Below are positions 1 through 9,234 of a stretch of 64,000 nucleotides of DNA, one piece after another. Within the stretch, counting starts at the first letter, position 1, and each line of letters starts with the position of its first letter. The notes beneath the pieces were generated by a model. The model ran no database searches and was not told the DNA's origin. It saw nothing but the letters and a program-made list of their open reading frames with translations. This DNA comes from Microcoleus sp036705565. GTDB taxonomy: Bacteria; Cyanobacteriota; Cyanobacteriia; Cyanobacteriales; Microcoleaceae. The translations under genes and the position numbers were made by a program. The DNA lies in assembly GCA_036705565.1 (NCBI GenBank), contig JAUBUY010000028.1. One strand, given 5' to 3'.

Positions 1-803
1 TAGCAACAATAAAACAGTTATTTATTTATCCAATTAAAGGGCTGACACCGCAAGAAATGTCGGAGTTTGCTTTAACAGCAGGACACGGAATTAAGGGCGA
101 TCGAGCTTTTGCCTTAATGTTTGCAGATAATCTGGAAGCTGCAAAAAAGCCCGCAGATAATGTGCCTTGGATGAGCAAAAAAAATTTTGCGGTTCAAAAC
201 GATTGGCCTCTGTTAGCAGCTTTAGAATGTGATTATCAACCGGAAACTGCCGTTTTAACAGTCAAGCGTCAAGGAGTTGCAGTGTTATCCGCAGAAACAA
301 ACACAGCAGCGGGGCGCGATCGCATCGGCAGTTTTTTCACAGAATATTTGGCAGCAATTGAACCCACAAAAGAAGCGAGACACCCGCAGTTTGCACCTTT
401 GCAATTAGTCGGCGACACCAGCGGCGAAACTCGTTATCCCGATCGAGAACCCGTACACATTTCTTTACTCAGTCAAGCCACATTAGACCAATTAACAGAA
501 ATTGCTGTTCAAAACATTGACGTGGGCCGATTTCGCCCGAACATTGTGCTAGAAGGTATGGCAGCTTGGTCAGAATTTGAGTTGATCGGAAAACAGTTTC
601 AATTAGGAACAGCGCGCATAGAAGTTACAGCACGAATCGGCCGCTGTGTCAATATAGAAGTGAATCCAGAAACGGGCGATCGGGATATTTCCCTACTCAG
701 TTTACTCCAAAAGGAATTCGGTCACGCACAAACTGGAGTTTTAGCCAAAATTATCAACAGCGGCACAGTTAAAATCGGCGATGTTTTGACTGCTGTAAAA
801 TAG
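1..803 (+). CDS. MOSC domain-containing protein (5' end outside window)
   Basis: The reading frame is open from the first bases: codons from position 3 read ATIKQLFIYPIKGLTPQEM, and YPIKG is the typical beginning of the MOSC N-terminal beta-barrel domain, so the ATG at 57 is internal and the true start lies left of the window. The MOSC domain fills the second half, with the GRCVNIEV segment carrying the conserved Cys and a C-terminal GVLAKIINSGTVKIGDVL strand set. Family members (YcbX, mARC, C-terminal MOCOS) bind molybdenum cofactor or carry sulfur. No molybdoenzyme gene is near, so the substrate is unknown. Confidence 0.88.
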   Translation, partial: ATIKQLFIYPIKGLTPQEMSEFALTAGHGIKGDRAFALMFADNLEAAKKPADNVPWMSKKNFAVQNDWPLLAALECDYQPETAVLTVKRQGVAVLSAETNTAAGRDRIGSFFTEYLAAIEPTKEARHPQFAPLQLVGDTSGETRYPDREPVHISLLSQATLDQLTEIAVQNIDVGRFRPNIVLEGMAAWSEFELIGKQFQLGTARIEVTARIGRCVNIEVNPETGDRDISLLSLLQKEFGHAQTGVLAKIINSGTVKIGDVLTAVK

Positions 804-973
804 TAGGACTTACGGGCGGGCTCTTCGGCCCAACCCCTACTCCCCACAAGAAAACTCATTATTTGTGGAACAGGCATCTTGCCTGTTCATGAGAATATCT
901 TGGCTGTTCCTGAGAATGGTGCAAGATGTGAGATGCACCTCTCAAGGATTGCAGCTTACCTGAATATCTTAAC
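804..973. repeat. dispersed palindromic intergenic repeats
   Basis: This spacer holds a G/C-rich inverted motif (gggcgggctcttcggccc) and, near 861-881, the GGAACAGGCATCTTGCCTGT palindrome. The same palindrome recurs near 6490-6660, 28920-29060 and 55630-55710. A degenerate half copy (ggctgttcctgagaatgg) follows. No gene is visible. Confidence 0.7.
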
Positions 974-1843
974 TCATCCTGCTTGCGGCACCCTCACCTT
1001 ATTACCAATCAAATTCAGAAAACTCGCTCCAAAATGTTGAATCTCCAAAAAATTAGCATAGGAAGGAGTTGACTTGTAAACTCTAAAAGTCCGCATAATT
1101 CCTAAAGTCGCCGCACTTTCCAGGGGGCCGATAAAGCTAGTATCTCTATCCAAAAAATGAGACTGCTTAGCCCAGTGTGCCATCTGTTCTGCATTCAAAA
1201 AGTAGCAGCCGGAATGAGGATTCAACGCTCGCTCAAAAGCGACTGTTTGTTCCATGATTTTTCCCTTTAACTGCCGCTGCTCCTCCACATTTTGAAACTT
1301 AGCAGTAGCTGTTGCTGCTAAATCACCATCAATATATGCTTTAAAAACCGCGCCTTGAGGCGCTATTTCATAGCGATTAGGTTGCAGCAAATTCCCATTT
1401 CCTCCGTGATGCGTAAACCACTTTAATTTACTAAAAAACCACGGGTCATGCAGAACTAAATCATCTTCCAAATAACAGAAATAATCGTATTTGTTAAGAC
1501 AGGCTCGCAAAACTGCTTGACACTCAAACCCCAACAGCAGCGGTTCGCATTTGGTAGCGTGGTGCATAAAACATCTGGGCTGCACTGGCAGTTGAGGCAA
1601 CAGATGATAACCTTGAGTAGTGCAAACAACAATGTCAATTTCGTGCTGTTGAGATTGATTTGCTGGGATAGTTGCACATTCGCTAATGTCAATCATGGAC
1701 TGAGATTTGCCGTACAAAGCTTGCAGCGATGTCACGCAAGCTGTTAAAGCGTTTAGTCGTGGTTGCGGATCATTTCGCTGGGAAGCGTGTTTTCCGTCGC
1801 CGCTGGGATTGTAAAAGTGAGCAATAGTGAATAGAATTCGCAT
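974..1843 (-). CDS. putative GT-A-like glycosyltransferase of a glycan locus
   Basis: This 289-residue protein has no signal peptide or membrane segment. It begins with an MRILFTIAHFYNP strand, as in nucleotide-binding glycosyltransferases, and its centre carries an acidic YLEDDLVLHDPWFF motif where GT-A enzymes have their metal-binding DxD. The N-terminal half includes IDIVVCTTQGYHL, as in a Rossmann-like core. It is not clearly assignable to a CAZy family from sequence alone. It lies 75 bp downstream of a methyltransferase/glycosyltransferase fusion on the same strand and is probably co-transcribed with it, which supports a role in glycan assembly. Confidence 0.6.
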   Translation of the reverse strand: MRILFTIAHFYNPSGDGKHASQRNDPQPRLNALTACVTSLQALYGKSQSMIDISECATIPANQSQQHEIDIVVCTTQGYHLLPQLPVQPRCFMHHATKCEPLLLGFECQAVLRACLNKYDYFCYLEDDLVLHDPWFFSKLKWFTHHGGNGNLLQPNRYEIAPQGAVFKAYIDGDLAATATAKFQNVEEQRQLKGKIMEQTVAFERALNPHSGCYFLNAEQMAHWAKQSHFLDRDTSFIGPLESAATLGIMRTFRVYKSTPSYANFLEIQHFGASFLNLIGNKVRVPQAG

Positions 1844-1917
1844 TGGTGTGGAGTAACAATTAGAAATTAAACAATAAAACAGAACGATCGCACAATAGCC
1901 TATAAATCTTACCGCAC

Positions 1918-3591
1918 TTAGTCACCAAATAACTCCGGCAGGCGATCGCGCAACTCAGCATTTAAACGCGGCAACTCGTCCCGCATCTGTAAGTACCAAT
2001 CTCGGCGCTGTCGGTAGTGCCCGCACAGCAAGCGGTTGTCGCGCACCCATTCGTAAGCATTCGCGGCTATTTTCCTGCGCCGAGAAGTGTCAGATATCAG
2101 CGAATTTAGTTTGGTTTCAAACTCTTTTTCATATCTATAAATCAATCCCGTTTCACCTTCGACAATCGAATGTTCGTACACAGTGGGACTTGCCAGCACC
2201 GCTACTCCCCGCGCTGCACATTCAATAAATTTTAAGTCAGATTTCGTTTCATTAACCGGGTTGGAAACAAGCGGTAGCAAAGCTATATCGCAACTGTACA
2301 TAATTTCTTGATACCGTTCGTAACTGCAAAAGGGTTCAAATTCTTTTTGCTGTATTTCCAAGGATTCAAAAAATCGGCGGTCATGGATTACTTTAACTCG
2401 AATCCGGTGCTTGTGTGCGACTAAAACTCGATTGAGCGCTGCCATAATCGGCTGCCAATCTTTTTCGCGGTTGAGCGCACCAAAAAAAATTGTGACTGTA
2501 TCTTCTGCCGGATAAATTCGCGGCGGAGGTAGATAGGCTAATTGATTGGGAAATACGGCAACATTTGGATTGTATTGGCGCAAAATTTTTGCTAGCGGTT
2601 CTGTCGAAGTTTGAACGCAGTGACAGCCGCGATAGCTGAGGTAATTATTGTCGGCGTATTCGCGGCGACGGATGGGATTGTCGTCAATTTCAGCTACTAT
2701 TAAATAGCCTTGTTGCAGGAGTTCTTTGATTTGGGGAATGTACGCGGGATATTGCATGATTGTCCGCTGCCAGATGAAGACTTTTTCTTCTTCCGGCAGC
2801 GGCGGAATTAACTCGGCTTTTTTCACGCCGGATACGGCGCGGACACCGGGAATTGTAGCGCTAAATTTGTCCGGTTCCAAAACTCGCACACGATCGCACC
2901 CTGTAGGAGCCATAATGATAGTCTGAATCAGCAGTCTGCGCGCAGGTACGGCCGATTTGGTCGATCGCACGATATAATGTTCAGCACCGGTTTCCGTAGC
3001 AAAACTGCTCGATGTTAGCTCTAAAGCCTGTACCATTGGATGCAGCAATTGCTGAAACTGGACAAAATTTTCGGTTTTGTGTCCCTTCCCTTGAAATTCA
3101 TAAACCTGCAATCCGGCTTGAGCAAATAGTGATTTAATACTTTCTAGGGTAAACCAGTGCTGCATCTTGTTGTCGGGATTCTCCCACTGTCCCCGCAACA
3201 GATTGACAATTCGCCGCCAGTATTGAACATTAGGGATTCTAGCGAGAATTTGCCCCTCTGGATTCAGCAAAGAATTGTACTGCTTGAGAATATCCCAAGG
3301 ATTTTTAAAGTAGGGTAGCAAGTCGCCAAAAACCAAACAATCTACGGTTCCTGGGGCGATGTCAAGACTTTCGAGGGCAATTTCTTCAATATCGGCTACC
3401 GTCACCCAGTTTAGCCGATCGACCGCTATTTTAGCTTTTTCTCGATCGCATTCAATGCCAATATACTGACAATGGGGATTGATCAGCTTGTACTGTTCGC
3501 CCGTCGAGCCCATACCGCAGCCAATTTCAACAATGACTTTAGCATCCGGCGGTAGCAGCTTCAATAAGTCGTGGTTGACGCGATCGATCAC
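1918..3591 (-). CDS. SAM methyltransferase fused to GT4-type glycosyltransferase
   Basis: Residues 1 to about 200 form a class I SAM methyltransferase: motif I is VEIGCGMGSTG, an acidic IGIECD strand follows, and the motif region after DCLVFGDLLPYFKNP resembles Methyltransf_23. Residues from about 215 form a GT-B glycosyltransferase, recognised by the C-terminal KFIECAARGVAVLASP segment followed by EGETGLIY, the GT4 nucleotide-sugar site. The fusion suggests one polypeptide that methylates and extends a surface glycan, perhaps capping it. It is divergent from the glycosyltransferase genes starting at 3642 and is followed by another glycan enzyme on its own strand. Substrates cannot be read from sequence. 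Confidence 0.8.
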   Translation of the reverse strand: MIDRVNHDLLKLLPPDAKVIVEIGCGMGSTGEQYKLINPHCQYIGIECDREKAKIAVDRLNWVTVADIEEIALESLDIAPGTVDCLVFGDLLPYFKNPWDILKQYNSLLNPEGQILARIPNVQYWRRIVNLLRGQWENPDNKMQHWFTLESIKSLFAQAGLQVYEFQGKGHKTENFVQFQQLLHPMVQALELTSSSFATETGAEHYIVRSTKSAVPARRLLIQTIIMAPTGCDRVRVLEPDKFSATIPGVRAVSGVKKAELIPPLPEEEKVFIWQRTIMQYPAYIPQIKELLQQGYLIVAEIDDNPIRRREYADNNYLSYRGCHCVQTSTEPLAKILRQYNPNVAVFPNQLAYLPPPRIYPAEDTVTIFFGALNREKDWQPIMAALNRVLVAHKHRIRVKVIHDRRFFESLEIQQKEFEPFCSYERYQEIMYSCDIALLPLVSNPVNETKSDLKFIECAARGVAVLASPTVYEHSIVEGETGLIYRYEKEFETKLNSLISDTSRRRKIAANAYEWVRDNRLLCGHYRQRRDWYLQMRDELPRLNAELRDRLPELFGD

Positions 3592-3641
3592 TTTCTCTAA
3601 AATTCCTGATTAGTTGATCGTAAAATAAAACAGAGCCACCC

Positions 3642-3932
3642 ATGCCGACAGACAACCAGCCGAAGGTTAGCATTGCGATGCCAGTATACAATGGCGATCG
3701 GCACATTTGTCAAGCACCCTATTTTCTGTTGCCAACCCTTTCTATTCCCTCTCTTCTCTTCCTCTGCGTTCTCTGCGCCCTCTGCGGTTCATTTAATCTT
3801 ATTCACCCATCATACAAGCATTCCTATATCTTAGCAAAAATTGAGCAAAATTATAATTCATTCTCAACCCCTACCCTCATTCAGCGCGATAGAAAAACTC
3901 AATTAATTCGGCTTTTTCCCAAAAAAAATTAA
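3642..3932 (+). pseudogene. truncated GT2 glycosyltransferase start fused to repeat DNA
   Basis: Only about 25 residues look like a real protein: PKVSIAMPVYNGDRH matches the first beta strand of GT2 enzymes, very like PKVSICIPTYNGEAF inside the next gene. The frame then runs into the C/T-rich dispersed repeat (cctctgcgttctctgcgccc) also seen near 22385 and, inverted, near 49985, and into A/T-rich DNA until a stop at 3932. I read this as a 5' remnant of a GT2 gene whose body has been replaced by repeat sequence. It may still be transcribed ahead of the next gene. Confidence 0.6.
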
Positions 3933-3962
3933 CCCAACAATTTGCTAAATACATTAGAAACT

Positions 3963-6900
3963 ATGAACCCTAATCTAGGAATGAACATCGCCGGCTACAT
4001 CAGCGGCGAATTTGGCATAGGAGAAGGTGTCCGAGCCAACATCAGAGCCGCAGAAGCAGCCAACATTCCCTTCATTATCAACAATTTTACCCGCAGTCCC
4101 CACCGCAAACAAGACACCACCTATCAAAACTTTAGCCAAGACAATCCCCATCCCGTAAACTTAATTCAAGTCAACGCCGATGAAGTTGCAACCTTTATCA
4201 AAGATAGAGGTTCCAGCTATTTTGAAAACAAATACAATATCGGATTTTGGGCCTGGGAACTTCCCGAATTTCCCCCAGAATGGCAGCCAGCATTTAATAA
4301 CTTTCACGAAATATGGACTTACAGCAACTATTGCGCCGAGGCAATTTCCGCAGTCTCGCCAATTCCCGTCATCAAAATCATGCCCAGTATTGCTCTCCCC
4401 GCACCTTCCCTGAACAGAGAAGCACTGAATTTACCTAAAGATAAATTTATTTTCTTGTTTGTATTCGACTTTTCCAGCCGCATCGAGCGCAAAAATAGTT
4501 TAGCGACAATTCAAGCATTTAAGCAAGCTTTTGGCGAAGATAACAGCGTATTATTGGTCATCAAATCTTCTAATTCAACCCAACATTTAGAACAGCAAAA
4601 GTTATTAAAGTCTGCTATCGCCAATTGTTCAAATATCAAACATCTAGACGGGTATTTGTCCAAAAATAAACTAAACGGTTTGCTGTACAATTGCGACTGT
4701 TATGTATCCCTGCACCGCTGCGAAGGATTTGGCTTAACAATGGCTGAAGCCATGTTTTACGGCAAACCCGTAATTGCCACCGGCTATTCATCAAATACAG
4801 AATTTATGAATGTCGGCAACAGCTATTTAGTCAAGTATAAGTTAATCCCAATTGAGCAAGATTGCGGGCCTTACAAAAAAGGCAATGTTTGGGCCCAAGC
4901 GGATGTCGAACACGCTGCGGATTTAATGCGGTACGTCTTCAACAATTACCGGGAAGCTCAACAAATTGGAGCGATAGCCGCTGAGGAAATTAAGACTTTA
5001 CTCAACCCCCAAGTTACAGGGAATAAAATTAGAAAACGTCTCGAATATATTGCCGAGATTACCGATAACTTTCAAAGCATACCTCTGTTAGGAACAGCCA
5101 AAGCGAAGTCTGCCAAAATTAGGGCTAACTTGCCGCCATCACAGCAACAAAGTCAAGCAAAAGGAGAACTGCCAAACGAGCAGCCGAAGGTTAGCATTTG
5201 CATTCCGACATACAACGGAGAAGCATTTATTGGGGAAGCAATTCAAAGTGCTTTGGCCCAAACCTACGCTAACATAGAACTGATTATATCCGACGACGGC
5301 TCCACAGACCGCACAATTGCGATCGCCCAATCATTCCAATCACAAACCTCAGTCGATTTCCGCATCATACTGCACCGCAACTACGGTTTATCACAAAACT
5401 GGAATTTTTGCATCTCTCAAGCAACAGGTCAATATATTAAATTTTTATTTCAAGACGACTTGCTCGCACCAGAATGTATTGAGAAAATGGTCGCACTCGC
5501 CCAACAAAACTCAGAAATAGGTATGGTTTTCTCCCCGCGCGGCATCACCATCGCTGACAATGAATCTAACCCGATTTTGCGCGGAGCTTCCCAATCAATT
5601 AAAGATTTGCACAAAAGCTGGTCGAATTTAAAATCTATTCAGCCAGGAAAAGAATTACTCGCAGATACTAAATGCTTGAACAACCCGATAAACAAAATTG
5701 GCGAACCGAGTACCGTCTTAATTGCCGCGCGAGTCTTTGAAGAAATAGGATTATTTGATTCGGGATTATCTCAGTATGTAGACTTAGATATGTGGTGGCG
5801 AATCATGGGCAACTATCATATCGGATTTGTAGACGAAAAACTGTCCTCACTGCGGATTCATCCCGAACAACAAACTTGGAAAAACTTCGCCGCTGGGGAA
5901 AATCATAAGGATGTAGTAAGATTTTATAAAAAACTACTAAATAGTCCTGATTACAGTTTCCTGGATCAACAAATCAAACAGACAATCCGCCATAAGTTGG
6001 CATTGAGAACCCAGCCGAGTTTATCAGAATTATCACCACTGCTCGATCAATACAATAAATTCCCCTCAAAACAGCCTCTTCTCGCGCTGCGCCCCTACCG
6101 CCAACAGCTAGCTGAGTATTGGCTGAATTTGCCAGCGGAAAAATTAGAAATTGCTTACTCGAAAGACATGAGGAAGGCTCATAAATTGCTACTAGATAGC
6201 GCCCTAAAAAATGAAACTTTAACTGAGTCAGAACAACGTTTTGTCCAGCAGTTATCCTCGAAACTTGCTGAAGGAGGGGAAATTGCCGAGAAGATGCAAT
6301 ATCTCCTCGCAGCGATGCTGTACCGCGACGCTTATCAGTTGCCGATTGAGTATAAAAATGCAGCGATTCCCCAGTGGTTTTTTGACGATTTTCTGAAATT
6401 CCTATTTCAGTCACCGAATTATTTTCAAAGGAGAGGTGGAATTGTCAAGAACGGGCAAGATGCCCGTTCCACACAAGATGAATTTTCTGGTGGAACAGGC
6501 ATCTTGCCTGTTGGTTCCACAACAGATGAATTTTCTGGTGGAACAGGCATCTTGCCTGTTGGTTCCACACAAGATGAATTTGCTGGTGGAACAGGCATCT
6601 TGCCTGTTGGTTCCACACAAGATGAATTTGCTGGTGGAACAGGCATCTTGCCTGTTCCTAAACAAGTAATTGAGAAGGGTGCAAGATATCAGTTTCAACC
6701 CAAGTCGGAAGTAGAAAGTTACTCTGAATATTTCCAGCAGTTAATCAAGTACGTCGCTGCTAATATCGCCAGTTTTCCAGATTCAGAAGTTTGGCGTTAT
6801 TTGGCAGCTTTTATTGCCAAAAGTGTTAGCTTCCAAGCTTTGTATTTGAGCGACGAGGTCAATCTGCTCAATATATTGAGTCAGCGAGCTGATATTCTGG

Positions 6901-8084
6901 AATTTCATTTGAAAAATATCGGCAGTCAAATAGAATGGAATTTTCCTCAGAGAGAACCTGAAAAAAATAAAATCAGAGTTGGCTTTTTGCTGGATAAAAT
7001 TAGTGAGGAATCCGAGACTCGTGCTGCAATTGCGAGTTTTGAATATTTAGACAGAAGCAAATTTGAAATTATTGTGTACTATTTCCAGGTACAAGACGAG
7101 CGACTGGGGAAATATTGCGAAAATTGCGCTGACAAACTGGTGCAACTGTCAGAAACTTTGCCCAATCAAGTCCGAGAAATTCGATCGCACGATTTAGATA
7201 TTCTGCTAATCTGCACCAATACTACCGACACTTCTCAACCAAGCGCGCTGCTGTGCCTGCACCGACTAGCGCGGGTGCAAATCGCTACCGGTGCATCAAC
7301 CCCCGCAACCACCGGCACCCGAAATATCGATTATTTCATTGCTGGAGATTTGACATTGCCCGCAGGTGCTGCTGCAGAGTTTCGCGAAAAATTAATTACT
7401 TTAAAAGGGTCGGGAGTTTGTGTAAGCTATACTGTAGGGTCAGCACCTGCCACAGTTGAACCGACTCGCAGGAGTTGGGGAGCCACCGACGAATCTGTAG
7501 TGTTCATGTCCGGCGCTCAAGCTTGGACAATTATCCCAGAATTGAGAGAAACTTGGGCAAAAATTATTGCTGCCGTACCGAATTCTATTTTAGTTTTGTA
7601 TCCCTTTAGTTCCCGCAATGAAAACTATCCGACGGTGCCTTTTTACAACCAAATTCGATCGCTCTTTGCCGAATTTGGGATTGACAAAAAGCGCTTAGTT
7701 GTGATTAAGGCGCTGCCATCTCGCGCAGATTGCATAAAATGTCTGGAATTGGCTGATATATATTTAGACTCCTATCCATACAGCAGTGGCTGCTTCTTAG
7801 CAGAACCCCTGTTGGTGGGGTTGCCTGTAGTGGTAAGAAAAGGGCAAAAAACTCGATCGCGACAATCAGCCGCAGTCCTCGAAGAACTACTAATTCCGGA
7901 ACTGGTAGCTGACAGCGAGAACTCTTATTTAGAGCTGAACACAGCACTGGGAACCAGCCCAGAACTGCGCCGGCACTACCGCGAGCGAATCCAGCAAAAA
8001 ATGGCGGCAAACCCCAAATATCTCGACAGTCGCGCTTGCTCGACCCAACTCGAAGCACTCTTTGAAAGACTATTCCGAGAGTGA
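3963..8084 (+). CDS. giant three-domain glycosyltransferase (GT4, GT2, SPINDLY-like)
   Basis: The ATG at 3963 (MNPNLGMNIAGY) is preferred over an upstream TTG. Residues 1 to about 370 are a GT4-type GT-B enzyme (RCEGFGLTMAEAM, then GKPVIATGYSSN). Residues about 410-650 are a GT2 GT-A domain (VSICIPTYNGEAF, ISDDGSTDRT). The last 380 residues resemble the SPINDLY/O-GlcNAc transferase catalytic region (RVGFLLDKISEES, LDSYPYSSGCFLAEPLLVGLPVVV). Between the second and third domains, residues about 830-900 are translated copies of a dispersed palindromic repeat. It probably adds several sugars to a glycan or protein at the cytoplasmic face. The family is typical of cyanobacterial glycan islands; acceptors are unknown. 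Confidence 0.85.
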   Translation: MNPNLGMNIAGYISGEFGIGEGVRANIRAAEAANIPFIINNFTRSPHRKQDTTYQNFSQDNPHPVNLIQVNADEVATFIKDRGSSYFENKYNIGFWAWELPEFPPEWQPAFNNFHEIWTYSNYCAEAISAVSPIPVIKIMPSIALPAPSLNREALNLPKDKFIFLFVFDFSSRIERKNSLATIQAFKQAFGEDNSVLLVIKSSNSTQHLEQQKLLKSAIANCSNIKHLDGYLSKNKLNGLLYNCDCYVSLHRCEGFGLTMAEAMFYGKPVIATGYSSNTEFMNVGNSYLVKYKLIPIEQDCGPYKKGNVWAQADVEHAADLMRYVFNNYREAQQIGAIAAEEIKTLLNPQVTGNKIRKRLEYIAEITDNFQSIPLLGTAKAKSAKIRANLPPSQQQSQAKGELPNEQPKVSICIPTYNGEAFIGEAIQSALAQTYANIELIISDDGSTDRTIAIAQSFQSQTSVDFRIILHRNYGLSQNWNFCISQATGQYIKFLFQDDLLAPECIEKMVALAQQNSEIGMVFSPRGITIADNESNPILRGASQSIKDLHKSWSNLKSIQPGKELLADTKCLNNPINKIGEPSTVLIAARVFEEIGLFDSGLSQYVDLDMWWRIMGNYHIGFVDEKLSSLRIHPEQQTWKNFAAGENHKDVVRFYKKLLNSPDYSFLDQQIKQTIRHKLALRTQPSLSELSPLLDQYNKFPSKQPLLALRPYRQQLAEYWLNLPAEKLEIAYSKDMRKAHKLLLDSALKNETLTESEQRFVQQLSSKLAEGGEIAEKMQYLLAAMLYRDAYQLPIEYKNAAIPQWFFDDFLKFLFQSPNYFQRRGGIVKNGQDARSTQDEFSGGTGILPVGSTTDEFSGGTGILPVGSTQDEFAGGTGILPVGSTQDEFAGGTGILPVPKQVIEKGARYQFQPKSEVESYSEYFQQLIKYVAANIASFPDSEVWRYLAAFIAKSVSFQALYLSDEVNLLNILSQRADILEFHLKNIGSQIEWNFPQREPEKNKIRVGFLLDKISEESETRAAIASFEYLDRSKFEIIVYYFQVQDERLGKYCENCADKLVQLSETLPNQVREIRSHDLDILLICTNTTDTSQPSALLCLHRLARVQIATGASTPATTGTRNIDYFIAGDLTLPAGAAAEFREKLITLKGSGVCVSYTVGSAPATVEPTRRSWGATDESVVFMSGAQAWTIIPELRETWAKIIAAVPNSILVLYPFSSRNENYPTVPFYNQIRSLFAEFGIDKKRLVVIKALPSRADCIKCLELADIYLDSYPYSSGCFLAEPLLVGLPVVVRKGQKTRSRQSAAVLEELLIPELVADSENSYLELNTALGTSPELRRHYRERIQQKMAANPKYLDSRACSTQLEALFERLFRE
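6451..6658 (+). repeat. 48-bp in-frame tandem repeat inside glycosyltransferase gene
   Basis: Units begin at 6489, 6537, 6585 and 6633 (last partial), an exact 48-bp period, each encoding GGTGILPVGSTQDEFA or a close variant. A variant half unit (acgggcaagatgcccgt) precedes at 6451. The core is the GGAACAGGCATCTTGCCTGT palindrome found between genes elsewhere in the window. The unit length is a multiple of three, so the frame stays open. Confidence 0.95.
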
Positions 8085-8364
8085 AGGAAGAAGGAAGAAG
8101 GAAGTTCAGCAACTAAGCAGTGTACGGGATTTAACGGGTAGATGTTGAGGGAAGATTTTCCCACTCTCTCACTCTCGCATCCCGTTACCATTCTGAGCCC
8201 CGCGGGGAACCCCTCGCTAGGCAGAGCGTCAAGAAATAGACAGCAATAGCGCTAGCCCACTGACGGTCTGCTATCATCGGGGAATCGAGGGGTTAGTGGT
8301 TGTCGCTCTTTTCCTGCCACAGCTAAATTAAAAGGGGAAGCGCAAGTCAGTTGGAGATAAAAAA
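8085..8364. other. intergenic spacer with repeat-like sequence
   Basis: The spacer contains a gaaggaagaaggaag tract, a palindromic ccccgcgggg block (near 8198) and a tctcactctcgcatccc stretch. The last 20 bp hold a ggagat Shine-Dalgarno-like site for the parvulin gene. No coding sequence is seen. Confidence 0.5.
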
Positions 8365-9114
8365 ATGACAGGACTTTTTCAAATAGGCGATAAATTATTG
8401 CAAGCTCAAGATATGCCATCGCTCCTGAAGCGGTATCAGTTGATGCCACAATTCTTGCGGGGTGTAATAGTAGACCAAGCGATCGCATCCTTTAGTTGCA
8501 GCGACGAAGAACGAAAATCCGCCGTCCTTGACTTTCTGGCACAACACCAACTGACAGCCCCGGAAGCCAAAGAAGCTTGGCTGCGTAGCCAAAACATGAC
8601 GGAAGAAGAACTTCAAGAGATGGCCGTTAGGCCCTTGCTGATCGAAAAATTTAAGCAAGCAACTTGGAGACCTAAAGTAGATAATTATTTTTTAACCCGC
8701 AAAGCCAGCCTAGACCACGTAGTCTATTCCCTGGTACGCACCAAAAATCCAGCACTGGCAAACGAACTTTACTTTCGCATCCTCGAAGGGGAACAAACCT
8801 TTGCTGAAGTGGCCCGCGACTATTCCGAAGGGCCGGAGTCCAAGTCAGGCGGCTTGTTGGGCCCCGTACCCCTCAGCCAGCCCCACCCGGCAATCAGCAA
8901 ACTTTTGTCCGTCAGCCAGCCAAATCAACTCTGGACGCCGCGTCCTCTGGCAGAATGGATGGTAATTATTCGGCTAGAAAAGTTCATGCCGGCCCAGCTT
9001 GATGAATCGATGCGGCTGCACTTGATTAACGAACTATTTGAAAGCTGGCTCGCCGAACAGATATCGCAAATAGGCCCGCTACAGCCCCTCTCCTCCGTGT
9101 CTTCAATATCATGA
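8365..9114 (+). CDS. parvulin-type peptidylprolyl isomerase of a T1SS operon
   Basis: This 249-residue protein has a helical N-terminal half resembling SurA-type chaperone regions. A parvulin/rotamase core spans about residues 115-215, with ANELYFRILEGEQTFAEVARDYSEGPESKSGG followed by LGPVPLSQ, the family signature (the long stretch is described here, not a single motif). There is no signal peptide, so it acts in the cytoplasm or at the membrane. The gene lies 120 bp upstream of an HlyB-type exporter and HlyD adaptor. Parvulin-HlyB-HlyD sets are common in cyanobacteria, and the isomerase is thought to help keep the substrate export-competent. ggagat before the ATG supports the start. Confidence 0.88.
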   Translation: MTGLFQIGDKLLQAQDMPSLLKRYQLMPQFLRGVIVDQAIASFSCSDEERKSAVLDFLAQHQLTAPEAKEAWLRSQNMTEEELQEMAVRPLLIEKFKQATWRPKVDNYFLTRKASLDHVVYSLVRTKNPALANELYFRILEGEQTFAEVARDYSEGPESKSGGLLGPVPLSQPHPAISKLLSVSQPNQLWTPRPLAEWMVIIRLEKFMPAQLDESMRLHLINELFESWLAEQISQIGPLQPLSSVSSIS

Positions 9115-9199
9115 CAATCCAGCAATTGGGTCAGGGGCCCCCGGATTTATCCGTGGAGACTTGAAAAAGCGTAGCATCCTGACAAAAACCCCCTGGATT

Positions 9200-9232
9200 C
9201 AATCTAAAATCTAAAATCTAAAATCTAAAATT
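9200..9232 (+). repeat. AAAATCT heptamer array abutting a start codon
   Basis: Four to five copies of the heptamer aaaatct run up to the bases directly before the ATG at 9235. The same heptamer family appears at 20350-20380 and 50150-50178, and in complementary form inside smc. It leaves little room for a Shine-Dalgarno sequence. Confidence 0.9.
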
Positions 9233-9234
9233 GG

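Noticed and set aside
881..935. Trace of the ISKra4-like end (tgagatgcacc)
   Set aside because: Only about 11 bases match and no second end or duplication is near.
3642..3932. Full GT2 gene
   Set aside because: Only 25 residues are GT2-like; the rest is repeat and A/T-rich DNA.
6451..6658. Possible CRISPR array
   Set aside because: Units are contiguous 48-bp repeats without variable spacers, they are coding, and no cas genes are near.
6425..6698. Open frames on the minus strand over the 48-bp array
   Set aside because: They are shadows of the repeat units inside the plus-strand glycosyltransferase, with no family match.
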